Of a stretch of DNA of 27,017 nt, positions 8,353 to 15,156 are shown piece after piece. Below the pieces are notes generated by a model. It was not told where the DNA came from and did no database searches. It was given only the letters and a program-made list of their open reading frames with translations. This stretch comes from Candidatus Izemoplasma sp. Lineage in GTDB: Bacteria; Bacillota_I; Bacilli_A; Izemoplasmatales; Izemoplasmataceae. A program made the translations under genes and the position numbers. Numbering within the stretch: the stretch's first letter is position 1; each line of letters opens with the position of its first letter. Location of the stretch: assembly GCA_007116105.1 (NCBI GenBank), contig SKJA01000176.1, positions 1 through 27,017 on the forward strand. Direction: 5' to 3'.

Positions 8353-9088
8353 ATCGTTTACTGTAGCCTGCATCGATGACCCACGTTTGAGCGGTGATGC
8401 TGCGCGCTGAATCACTTAGCAAATAGGTGACTAAATCGGCAACGTGTGAGGCTAACACAGGCGTCTTTAAAGGTGAGGCCTTTTGAAACTCTTGGGTGGT
8501 GTAGGGGAACTGACTTGTGAGATCACCTAACATCCCTGAGGCAACTCCACCGGGCGCAATGGTGTTCACTCTAAAGCCTAAAGCACCATACTCTAACGCC
8601 ATTTGTTCAGACCATGTTTCTAAGGCTGCTTTCGTGGCCCGAAAGATGGCGCCGTTTTCTAAAGAGCTCTTGGTGTGCACAGAACCGATGTTTATGACTG
8701 ACTTTAAGGTGCCTTGTTTCAACAAGGGCACCGCCCATTGAAACAACCGCATAGGCGCCAGCGTGTTGACGGTAAACATGGTTCGCATGTCGTCTACACT
8801 GAGTGTCTCAAACATCTGGTGTTCCGGTGGAACAGACGCGACATTAATGAGCGCATCCAGCGCGGATAGTTTGAGTGAGGTTAAGCTTGCCTGAAGAGCC
8901 TCTAAATCACTTAAATCAACGGTTACGGTTTCAAGGGTGTGCGTCTCACTAACGAGCGTTTGTTTCAATGTTTCAAGTCTCCCGTGGTCACGATCTAGGA
9001 GCACCAAATCATACTGTTTTGAAAGCGTGGTGGCAATCATGCGGCCAATCCCTGAGGCGGCCCCGGTGATCAACACGATGCCACTCAC
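8351..9088 (-). CDS. Short-chain dehydrogenase/reductase (SDR) family protein with Phe at the catalytic Tyr position
   Basis: 245 residues with a GTG start; the GTGA overlaps the upstream lipoprotein stop by four bases and GAGG lies about eight bases ahead, inside that gene. The N-terminal nucleotide motif TGAASGIG (8-15), N109, and the C-terminal AxTWVIDAG segment fit classical SDRs that bind NAD(P)H. The active site is unusual. S136 (NIGSVH) and K153 are present, but the YxxxK tyrosine is F149 (codon TTT) in the stretch IFRATKAAL, and the NNAG motif is NVAS. In typical SDRs the Tyr donates the proton, so this copy is probably catalytically impaired or mechanistically different. No frameshift is seen and the reading frame is intact. 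Its substrate is unknown. Confidence 0.88.
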   Translation of the reverse strand: MSGIVLITGAASGIGRMIATTLSKQYDLVLLDRDHGRLETLKQTLVSETHTLETVTVDLSDLEALQASLTSLKLSALDALINVASVPPEHQMFETLSVDDMRTMFTVNTLAPMRLFQWAVPLLKQGTLKSVINIGSVHTKSSLENGAIFRATKAALETWSEQMALEYGALGFRVNTIAPGGVASGMLGDLTSQFPYTTQEFQKASPLKTPVLASHVADLVTYLLSDSARSITAQTWVIDAGYSKR

Positions 9089-10308
9089 GGCGTGACCTCG
9101 GTGAACGTCTCTTCAAGCGCAGGTGGGACCAAAACACGGTCAATTAAAATGATGGTCGCAAACGCCAGCACTTCACCCGTATCGGTCACTAAAGCGCCAT
9201 TGACCGTGAGTTGGTCATCCACGACCGAAATGCTCAGGCGTTCACCTTGTAAAGTGTTCAAGGTGATGGGAGCGTTGAATGAACGGGTGAAGAGTTCATC
9301 TGCACTTGCATCACTTAAGGCCACATGGTAGGTTAACAAGGTAATCACATCGGCATTCTCAGTGAGTGTATCTAAGTCCAAATTGTTGAGTTGGGCAAAC
9401 GCTTCAAAGGCTTCAGGTGTGGGCGCGAAAATGGTCAAACTCGAGCCCCCTGCTAAAAACTGTAACAAAATGCGTGGGTCGCTCAGTAAGTCGGTGAACT
9501 GATCAAACACATCCGTCGGCAACAAATCACGAACGATGGTGTCCAGCACTCGTTGTGATAACACCACACGATTGACCGTATGAATGACACCATTTTGAAT
9601 CATTAAATCGGTCGCATCTAAACGACTGAGTTGATTCACCGTCAAGCGTGTGCCATCAAAATCAAACGCCAAAGCGCCTCCATCTAATGAGTTGATCGAA
9701 AAGGGAACTTGATCCAATAACGTACTTCGTGGGGAGGACGGAACAAACACATGATGCAACAATAACTCATACAGATCCTCGCGTTCCAAAAAGCTGCTTT
9801 CAGTTTCGCCAAGCAGTGTGAAAAGCTCATTAAAAGCTTGGTTTGTGGGCGCCAACAAGGTCATCTCACGGCGCACGAGTAACACTTCGTCAAGCCCACT
9901 GCTCTCGAGCGCACGCACGAGGGTGGTGAACTGTGGTTGGTTGTTAAGTGTTGTCATCACATCGACTAAAGAGGTCCGCACCGTTAGGCGTGGACGAAGA
10001 TTGTTGGGGTTGAGTAAAGAAGACTCTAAGATAAGGCGTCCCTCTAAGACCTGTTCACCGACCATTTGGGCATCGTAAGCACTTGCGGCGTTGGTCCAAG
10101 TGACTGGGATGCGTTGAGTTTCACCTGATTCTAAGCTCACTAAAACATGATCGGGTAGCTCAAGCGCGTCAAACGGAGTGTATCTGGGAACCTCTCTAAG
10201 GACCGTTTCATCAATGCTTAAAAGGTTGGTGGTGGTCTGCGTATCATTACAGGCAGTTAATATAAACGTCGTCAAAAGAATCATTAAAATTAAGCGTGTT
10301 CGTTTCAT
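9085..10308 (-). CDS. Lipoprotein with Ig-like N-terminal region and two fasciclin (FAS1) domains
   Basis: 407 residues with an ideal CAGGAGG ribosome site. Residues 1-19 are a lipoprotein signal and the lipobox LTAC places the lipidated Cys at 20, so the mature protein sits on the outer face of the membrane. Residues about 30-112 resemble a small bacterial Ig-like (Big) domain (RIPVTWT). Two FAS1 domains follow at about 113-250 and 255-394; each has the LTIFAPT/TLLAPT-type beta strand followed by AF and the C-terminal VIHTVNRVVL or IILIDRVLVP strand. FAS1 proteins usually mediate adhesion. The second domain has lost the usual NG-x-IHxID wording near its end (EVLAFATIILID). It is upstream of, and translationally coupled to, the SDR gene. 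Confidence 0.92.
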   Translation of the reverse strand: MKRTRLILMILLTTFILTACNDTQTTTNLLSIDETVLREVPRYTPFDALELPDHVLVSLESGETQRIPVTWTNAASAYDAQMVGEQVLEGRLILESSLLNPNNLRPRLTVRTSLVDVMTTLNNQPQFTTLVRALESSGLDEVLLVRREMTLLAPTNQAFNELFTLLGETESSFLEREDLYELLLHHVFVPSSPRSTLLDQVPFSINSLDGGALAFDFDGTRLTVNQLSRLDATDLMIQNGVIHTVNRVVLSQRVLDTIVRDLLPTDVFDQFTDLLSDPRILLQFLAGGSSLTIFAPTPEAFEAFAQLNNLDLDTLTENADVITLLTYHVALSDASADELFTRSFNAPITLNTLQGERLSISVVDDQLTVNGALVTDTGEVLAFATIILIDRVLVPPALEETFTEVTP

Positions 10309-10335
10309 AAGGCACCTCCTGGTGAAGATGCTTTC

Positions 10336-10341
10336 ATTATA
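10336..10341 (-). promoter_or_regulatory. -10 box (TATAAT) for the FAS1 lipoprotein-SDR operon
   Basis: A perfect TATAAT on the minus strand, 27 bases upstream of the start. Unlike most promoters here it lacks the TGn extension, and no good -35 is visible at 16-18 bases. Confidence 0.5.
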
Positions 10342-10402
10342 CGTCTTTTACAGGCACAAGCCTAGTTGACCGCACAAATTTTTATGATTTTTTTTAGAAA
10401 AG

Positions 10403-10411
10403 TGCTATAAT
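10403..10411 (+). promoter_or_regulatory. Extended -10 promoter (TGCTATAAT) for the HAD hydrolase
   Basis: TGC-TATAAT, 22 bases before the start codon at 10434. A TGAGGAT ribosome site lies between them with a somewhat long spacing of about ten bases. Confidence 0.65.
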
Positions 10412-10433
10412 CATTCATTGAGGATGTGACGAC

Positions 10434-11066
10434 ATGAAAAAGTTAGTGATTTTTGATTTTGATGGCACACTGGCGGATACCAACGAGGTGTCTTATCAAA
10501 TCTACGCAGTGATGTGTGAGCGCTACAATGTCCCATTATTAACCCCTGAAGAGCTTCATGATTTGAAAAAACTGCCGGTTAAAGAACGGCTTAAAATCAT
10601 GTCGGTACCACTTTATAAGGTACCAAAACTTGTGCGCCAATCCTGGGACTTGTACTATGAGTACATGGACAGTGTCCATTACTTTGAAGGCATTGAAGCA
10701 CTTCTTGAGACACTTCATCAACACAACATAAAAACGGTGATTGTTTCCAGTAACCACAAACGCAACATCGAAGCGTTTTTGTCCCACCAACGTGTCCATT
10801 ACTTCAGTGAAATCTATGGTAAAGCACGTGTCTTTGGCAAAGAAAGACTGATCAAAAAAGTCTTAAAAAAACATCGCATCGAAATGCAAGACGCCTTGTA
10901 TGTGGGGGATGAGCTTCGTGACATCGAAGCGTGCTTGAAACTGAACATGCCCATTGCTTCAGTCACCTGGGGCTTTGACCGTGAGAGTATGTTAAAAAAA
11001 CTCAATCCAGAAGGCATTGCCAACACCACTGAAGAGCTAAAGCACATCATTTTTGAAACCCGTTAA
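10434..11066 (+). CDS. HAD-superfamily phosphatase (phosphoglycolate phosphatase-like)
   Basis: 210 residues, a cytosolic HAD hydrolase with a helical type-1 cap. Motif I is DFDGT, with nucleophile D8 and acid/base D10; motif II is SSN at 105-107; a motif III Lys lies around 136-145; motif IV is GDELRD (D159, D163), binding Mg2+. It presumably removes phosphate from a small metabolite such as phosphoglycolate or a nucleotide, but HAD substrates cannot be read from motifs alone. It is monocistronic, converges with a second HAD gene that is clearly divergent in sequence, and shares that gene's terminator. Confidence 0.88.
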   Translation: MKKLVIFDFDGTLADTNEVSYQIYAVMCERYNVPLLTPEELHDLKKLPVKERLKIMSVPLYKVPKLVRQSWDLYYEYMDSVHYFEGIEALLETLHQHNIKTVIVSSNHKRNIEAFLSHQRVHYFSEIYGKARVFGKERLIKKVLKKHRIEMQDALYVGDELRDIEACLKLNMPIASVTWGFDRESMLKKLNPEGIANTTEELKHIIFETR

Positions 11067-11068
11067 TC

Positions 11069-11111
11069 AAAAACGATCGCATCCGTGGGGATACGATCGT
11101 TTTTTTTTTTA
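11069..11111. terminator. Bidirectional terminator between two convergent HAD genes
   Basis: The stem AAAACGATCG-ATCC/GGAT-CGATCGTTTT has one C/A mismatch and a GTGG loop. It is followed by an uninterrupted T run to 11110 on the plus strand and preceded by an A run. The minus-strand gene's TAA begins inside the T run. Confidence 0.82.
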
Positions 11112-11765
11112 CAAATAGGTTAATAAATCGGTAATGCTTTGAAGGTGAATGTCCGCGTCCACAAGTTCTTCTTCTTTGCCATAACCATAGTCACACGCAA
11201 AGGTCACCAACCCGTTTTCAACGCCGGCCGTCATATCTTGATGACGATCACCAACAATCGCCGCGGGTTGAGGATGATCTTTGAGAATCTTCTTTAAAAT
11301 ATCTGCTTTGGAGATGAAATCGTGTTGTTCAGCACACACCATGGCATCAAACACCTGATCTAGACCAAACATCTGCGCATGCGCTTGCATGTAGTTGATT
11401 TTACAGTTCGAAAAAAAGACCAGATGGTAGCCGCGCTTTTTTAAGCTTTTCAAGGTCTCTAAAGCACCGTCAAACAAAGCCGCTTTTCCTTCTTTCATGC
11501 CTTGAACCATGCGCTTGGTGATGAGGGCTGAGGCATGATCGCGAATGGTGGGGTCTAAGTTTGGATTATACATGGCCCACATTTGCGGTGCAGTGTACCC
11601 TAAATACTGATAGATTTGATCGTCTGGAATGACGCGGTCTTCTTCGACCCCGACCTCTCTTAAATAAGCAAACGCCTCCATAAATGCGGGTTTGTATAAA
11701 CGCATGGTATCATGCAGCGTGCCATCGTAATCAAAATACAATGTTTTAAGGTTTAATTTTTCCAT
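11109..11765 (-). CDS. HAD-superfamily hydrolase (phosphoglycolate phosphatase/beta-phosphoglucomutase-like)
   Basis: 218 residues counted from the second of two adjacent ATGs, because AGGAGG is only two bases from the first ATG (11768) but five from this one. Motif I is FDYDGT (D12, D14), motif II FFSN (S119), the motif III Lys is about K153, and motif IV is GDRHQD (172-177). A four-helix cap inserts between motifs I and II, as in phosphoglycolate phosphatase relatives. It acts in the cytosol on an unidentified phosphometabolite. It lies downstream of tRNA-Arg on the same strand but behind that tRNA's terminator, so it is probably a separate transcript. Confidence 0.88.
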   Translation of the reverse strand: MEKLNLKTLYFDYDGTLHDTMRLYKPAFMEAFAYLREVGVEEDRVIPDDQIYQYLGYTAPQMWAMYNPNLDPTIRDHASALITKRMVQGMKEGKAALFDGALETLKSLKKRGYHLVFFSNCKINYMQAHAQMFGLDQVFDAMVCAEQHDFISKADILKKILKDHPQPAAIVGDRHQDMTAGVENGLVTFACDYGYGKEEELVDADIHLQSITDLLTYL

Positions 11766-11797
11766 CATTACCTCCTGGGTGGTGGGTTTCGTTTACC

Positions 11798-11828
11798 ATA
11801 AAAATAAAGAGCGCCGCTTTGACGGCGC
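11798..11828 (-). terminator. Intrinsic terminator downstream of tRNA-Arg
   Basis: On the minus strand GCGCCG-TCAAAG-CGGCGC is followed by TCTTTATTTTTAT. A second small hairpin, GCCC-ATGA-GGGC, lies at 11831-11842 between it and the tRNA. Confidence 0.75.
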
Positions 11829-11855
11829 ATGCCCTCATGGGCTTGAACGATAAAG

Positions 11856-11931
11856 TGGCGTTCCGGGAGGGAATTGAACCCCCGACCTACAGCTTCGGAA
11901 ACTGTTGCTCTATCCCCTGAGCTACCGGAAC
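11856..11931 (-). tRNA. tRNA-Arg (anticodon CCG)
   Basis: 76 bases including an encoded CCA. The acceptor arms GTTCCGG/CCGGAAC pair fully, the D stem is GCTC/GAGC, and the anticodon stem ACAGT/GCTGT closes the loop TTCCGAA, which gives CCG and reads CGG. The T stem is GGGGG/CCCTC with TTCAATT in its loop. A dedicated CGG reader implies that CGG codons are in normal use, which fits the moderate GC. Confidence 0.96.
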
Positions 11932-11940
11932 AGCAGTTCA

Positions 11941-11968
11941 ATTATACCCCATTTTTTTTCGTTGTAAA
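11941..11968 (-). promoter_or_regulatory. Promoter for tRNA-Arg (TTTACA-16-TATAAT)
   Basis: On the minus strand TTTACA (11963-11968) and TATAAT (11941-11946) are separated by 16 bases. The -10 ends nine bases before the mature tRNA. Confidence 0.65.
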
Positions 11969-12013
11969 TGATGAAGATAAAAAAGTGTTGTTTTTATCCT
12001 TCCTCGTTGAGGG

Positions 12014-12022
12014 TGTTATAAT
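12014..12022 (+). promoter_or_regulatory. Extended -10 promoter (TGTTATAAT) for the ARH-like gene
   Basis: TGT-TATAAT, 17 bases before the start codon, with GAGGTG as ribosome site between. The leader must be only about ten bases. Confidence 0.6.
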
Positions 12023-12039
12023 GATGACGAGGTGATTGT

Positions 12040-12912
12040 ATGAAACGTATTTTAGATGCATCATTGATTGGAAACGCCGCTTCACTCGGCTTTAACTGGA
12101 TTTATAATATGCCTTATTTGACTGAACTCAGTCGCACTCAGTCGCTGGTCTTTCAACCGGTGGACAAACAACATTATGACGCTGCTAAACGTGCTTTTTA
12201 TGGCTATCCACACGCCAAAGCTGGCGATGTGTCCTTCCAAGGAGACATCACCTTATGGTTGTATGAGGCTTTAAAGAAAGACCCGAATTTTTCTCAAGAA
12301 GCCTATCTTGAGATGGTGTATGAAGCGATTAAACCAGGTGGATCGTATGTTGGCTATGTGGAAGCCTACGGTCGCGATTTGGTGTTTAATCGTCTCATTA
12401 AATCACTGAAGTTGGATTTCCCCGAACGTGTCATCAACGACGATCAAATGGTCGGATTCGCGCCCTATATTGCAACAACAGCACTCGGCTTAACGCGTGA
12501 GAAAGCCTGGGAGCTTGCCCAAGCCTTTACCTCCTTAACGGTCTTTGAAGCACTCTATGCATGGTTCGATGATGTGCGTGAAGCCGCACAATCAAAGCCT
12601 TTCAGTGAAGTTCTTCAGGCGCATCAAGCAGCCGCACCCAAAGAACTTCAAGCCTCCTTGGCTTTGGCGCTTGAGGAAACAGACACCCTCACACTGACAA
12701 GCACCATCAACACGGCGTGTCACATTGATCATGCGGTTCCGATGGTGTGTCACATTCTAGCACACACCACTTCGTATCAAGAAGCCATTGAGTTAAACAC
12801 TCGCGTGGGTGGTGCCAGTTGTGACCGCGGGCTGTTGATTGGGGTCCTTTATGGTGCTCAAGCAAGCATCCCCATGGCCTGGGCTGAAGCGTTGCGAAGA
12901 AAATACACGTAA
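12040..12912 (+). CDS. ADP-ribosylglycohydrolase (ARH/DraG) superfamily protein with altered metal-binding motifs
   Basis: 290 residues, all-alpha in character. The family outline is recognisable: an N-terminal ASLIGNAASLGFNW segment (GAxxGDALG-like), a GDITLWLYEAL segment at 68-78 where DraG proteins have the TDDT-type motif, NDDQMVGFAP at 133-142, and a C-terminal TRVGGASCDRGLLIG loop at 254-268 where canonical enzymes have GGDTDT. The Asp pair that binds Mg2+ in true ADP-ribosylhydrolases is therefore altered (A259, C261/D262). The wording is closer to the J1-crystallin/selenoprotein J branch as I remember it. Removal of ADP-ribose from proteins or metabolites is possible but not assured. 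Monocistronic; GAGGTG precedes the ATG. Confidence 0.78.
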   Translation: MKRILDASLIGNAASLGFNWIYNMPYLTELSRTQSLVFQPVDKQHYDAAKRAFYGYPHAKAGDVSFQGDITLWLYEALKKDPNFSQEAYLEMVYEAIKPGGSYVGYVEAYGRDLVFNRLIKSLKLDFPERVINDDQMVGFAPYIATTALGLTREKAWELAQAFTSLTVFEALYAWFDDVREAAQSKPFSEVLQAHQAAAPKELQASLALALEETDTLTLTSTINTACHIDHAVPMVCHILAHTTSYQEAIELNTRVGGASCDRGLLIGVLYGAQASIPMAWAEALRRKYT

Positions 12913-12927
12913 TTGTGTATTTTTTTT
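12902..12927 (+). terminator. Terminator of the ARH-like gene
   Basis: The stem AATACAC/GTGTATT with a six-base loop is followed by a run of T. The TAA stop codon is inside the loop. Confidence 0.75.
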
Positions 12928-12955
12928 ACTTTTTACTTTTACTTTAATCGAAGTT

Positions 12956-12964
12956 TGATATAAT
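12956..12964 (+). promoter_or_regulatory. Extended -10 promoter (TGATATAAT) for tRNA-Pro
   Basis: TGA-TATAAT ends ten bases before the tRNA 5' end. The upstream stretch is T-rich (TTTTTACTTTTACTTT), and a clear -35 is not separable from it. Confidence 0.65.
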
Positions 12965-12974
12965 AAATGGGCGT

Positions 12975-13051
12975 CGGGACGTGGCGCAGTTTGGTAGCGC
13001 GCTTGTATGGGGTGCAAGAGGTCGCAAGTTCAAATCTTGTCGTCCCGACCA
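12975..13051 (+). tRNA. tRNA-Pro (anticodon GGG)
   Basis: 77 bases with encoded CCA. The acceptor stem CGGGACG/CGTCCCG has the C1-G72 pair typical of tRNA-Pro. The anticodon stem CTTGT/GCAAG closes loop ATGGGGT, giving anticodon GGG; E. coli proL has the same loop. The T loop is TTCAAAT. Confidence 0.96.
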
Positions 13052-13065
13052 TGTTAAAAAGAATC

Positions 13066-13097
13066 AGCCTTCAGCTTTTTGCTGGAGGCTTTTTTTT
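13066..13097 (+). terminator. Terminator of tRNA-Pro
   Basis: The ten-base stem AGCCTTCAGC/GCTGGAGGCT has one G-T wobble and a TTTTT loop, and is followed by seven more T. The A run on its left could allow weak function on the other strand, where the small ORF ends. Confidence 0.85.
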
Positions 13098-13118
13098 AGT
13101 GGTGAGGGTGTGGTGCTT

Positions 13119-13211
13119 CTAATCCTCCTCAGTTACGACCGATGAGTCACTTGAAACGATTTTGAGACGACCCTTTTGTTCAACACCGAATGTCTTGATT
13201 TTTTTATCCAT
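13119..13211 (-). CDS. Possible 30-residue hypothetical protein
   Basis: I do not recognise this. It would encode a hydrophilic, charged peptide: basic at the start (MDKKIKTF), acidic at the end (VVTEED), with no transmembrane segment. GAGGG stands five to seven bases before the ATG, and TAG ends it. A longer in-frame ATG at 13232 adds seven residues but has no ribosome site. It is divergent from mvk and fills most of the otherwise empty 13098-13279 interval. A TATAAG-like -10 lies upstream at about 13246. The reasons to consider it are the ribosome site and the lack of any other content here; 30 codons can be open by chance. Confidence 0.3.
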   Translation of the reverse strand: MDKKIKTFGVEQKGRLKIVSSDSSVVTEED

Positions 13212-13279
13212 TAAAGCCCTCAACAAGGTCATAATCGTGTATACTTATAGCGTTAGAATGAAAGAAATGAGTCGATAGA

Positions 13280-14206
13280 ATGAAGGCATCTGTGACCCAA
13301 ACGGGTTTTGCAAAAGTCATTTGGATGGGTGAACACGCGGTGGTCTACGGCCATCCCGCTTTAGCGTTACCTTTAAAAAGTGCCTCTGTAGAGGTGACTT
13401 TAGACGCCCATGCTCAAGATTACTTAAGCAGTCCTTTTTACACTGGACCTATTGAACATGCACCCGTGATGTTCACACCGATTCAAACCTTGTTTTTCTT
13501 GTTAAAAGAACATTTTGAGAGTCCACCCTTGGCGGTCACCATGACACTGAACATGCCTTTGGCCGCAGGCATGGGGTCATCCGCAGCCATTGCTGCTGCA
13601 TTAACACGCGCGTTTTATGTGTATTTTGAACGACCCTTAGAACTTCCTGTTCTTTACGAGTGGATTCAACTCTCAGAAGCACTCGCGCATGACAAACCTA
13701 GTGGTGTCGATGCCACGGTCATCACGTACGAAAAACCTTTAAGTTTCATGAAGGGCGAAGCCAGTCACTTCTTACACTTCACGAAGAAGGGATACCTTCT
13801 GGTTGTTGACAGCGGCGTCAAAGGTCGCACAAAAGACGCTGTGAATAAGATTCGCTTACACTCACACACCGAGCAAACCCAACACTTGATTCAAACGCTG
13901 GGGACCCTATCTGAGACCTTTATTGACACCTTACCGTCGAGTTCTTTACGCGAGATGGGGGGGTTGATGAGTCAAGCACATCAAATTTTAAAAGCGTTGG
14001 GTGTCTCAGAACCCACCCTTGATAAGCTGTGTGAACTCGCGCTGGCTCATGGTGCCTTAGGCGCTAAACTAACCGGTGGTGGCTTGGGCGGATGCATGCT
14101 TGCCTTAGTTGAGAATGAAACAGACTTAACGGCCCTCAAGAATACTTTCCAGAACGCTGGATTTTCAACCCTGTGGACACTGGATTTGGAGCGTGATTTC
14201 AAATGA
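13280..14206 (+). CDS. mvk: Mevalonate kinase
   Basis: 308 residues; phosphorylates mevalonate to 5-phosphomevalonate with ATP in the cytosol. GHMP-kinase signatures are all present: N-terminal K12 and GEHAVVYG (17-24), the ATP loop PLAAGMGSSAA (93-103), KPSGVDA with catalytic D144, and the C-terminal KLTGGGLGG (263-271). The KPSGVDA wording separates it from phosphomevalonate and homoserine kinases. It is the first gene of the mvk-mvaD-pmk-fni operon, and its TGA overlaps the mvaD ATG by four bases. The ribosome site is poor, with only weak purine stretches before the ATG, unlike its neighbours. A TATACT at 13240-13245 may be the operon -10. Weak initiation at the first gene could limit flux. 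Confidence 0.96.
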   Translation: MKASVTQTGFAKVIWMGEHAVVYGHPALALPLKSASVEVTLDAHAQDYLSSPFYTGPIEHAPVMFTPIQTLFFLLKEHFESPPLAVTMTLNMPLAAGMGSSAAIAAALTRAFYVYFERPLELPVLYEWIQLSEALAHDKPSGVDATVITYEKPLSFMKGEASHFLHFTKKGYLLVVDSGVKGRTKDAVNKIRLHSHTEQTQHLIQTLGTLSETFIDTLPSSSLREMGGLMSQAHQILKALGVSEPTLDKLCELALAHGALGAKLTGGGLGGCMLALVENETDLTALKNTFQNAGFSTLWTLDLERDFK

Positions 14207-15156
14207 AACAGATGTGTGTGAAAGCGCCCATCAACATCGCGCTCATCAAATACTGGGGCAAGAAAGATGAACTTAACGTACTTCCTTACAACCCTTCTAT
14301 TTCTTTAAGCCTTTCACTTTACGAAACACACACCGTCCTTGAACAGTGTGCTAGTCCTGGATTAACTTTTACCCTCAACGATCTTGCGGATGCCAAGAGT
14401 GAAAAGAAAGTGCGTGAATTTTTAACGTTTTTTCCTTTTGATGAAACGAAGGAAGGCCTGATCATTCGATCATACAACAGCGGTCCAACCGCTGCGGGGC
14501 TGGCTTCTTCTGCGAGTGCGTTTGCGGCACTCGCGCTGGCGTGCAACCTTTATTATGACGAGCCTTATTCGTTTGAAGGGCTTGCAAGCATCACCAAAAA
14601 GGGGTCCGGTTCAGCCATCCGAAGCTTGCTGGGTGGCTGTGTTGAGTGGGATACGGATGGTCGCATTCACGCACTGGATTGGCCTTTTGAGGATGTGGTG
14701 ATGGGCATTGTTGTGCTTGCCTCACAACCAAAGAAAACGGGCTCAACCGAGGGCATGAAGCACACCGTTCAAACAGCGCCGAGTTATCACGACTGGGTCA
14801 AACAATCCCATCAAGATGCAAAAGCGTTCAAGCGTGCCTTACAAGACAAAGATTTCACTCAACTTGGTTCCATCAGTGAAGCGAATGCCTTAGCCCTGCA
14901 TGCGGTTTGTGCCGACGCTAAACCGCCGATACACTACCTTAACGAACAATCAAACGCGCTGATAAAGGGGATTCAAGAGGCACGTAAAGAAGGTCTTTTC
15001 GAAGTCTATTGCACGATGGATGCAGGACCCAATGTGAAACTGTTGCACCGTGATAAAGACACCACAAGACTCACCCAGTGGTTAAACGAACACGGCTGGC
15101 CTGAGGTTCGTCTGAGTCGCATCGCAACGAAAGGAGCCCATCGTTGTGAACGTTAA
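14203..15156 (+). CDS. mvaD: Diphosphomevalonate decarboxylase
   Basis: 317 residues; converts 5-diphosphomevalonate to isopentenyl diphosphate, CO2 and phosphate using ATP. It has the family's N-terminal PINIALIKYWGKKD (9-22), where the YWGK Lys and neighbours bind the substrate phosphates. It also has the ATP loop GPTAAGLASSAS (94-105), SGSAIRSLLGG (135-145) with S137 and R140 contacting substrate, and MDAGPNVK (272-279), whose D273 is the catalytic Asp. Length is normal. It overlaps mvk by four bases and pmk by eleven, consistent with coupled translation and near-equal production. Confidence 0.97.
   Translation: MKQMCVKAPINIALIKYWGKKDELNVLPYNPSISLSLSLYETHTVLEQCASPGLTFTLNDLADAKSEKKVREFLTFFPFDETKEGLIIRSYNSGPTAAGLASSASAFAALALACNLYYDEPYSFEGLASITKKGSGSAIRSLLGGCVEWDTDGRIHALDWPFEDVVMGIVVLASQPKKTGSTEGMKHTVQTAPSYHDWVKQSHQDAKAFKRALQDKDFTQLGSISEANALALHAVCADAKPPIHYLNEQSNALIKGIQEARKEGLFEVYCTMDAGPNVKLLHRDKDTTRLTQWLNEHGWPEVRLSRIATKGAHRCER

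Noticed and set aside
11811..11842. Paired hairpins upstream of the second HAD gene as a possible riboswitch
   Set aside because: The first hairpin plus T run fits a tRNA-Arg terminator; no known aptamer core is visible and the region is too short.
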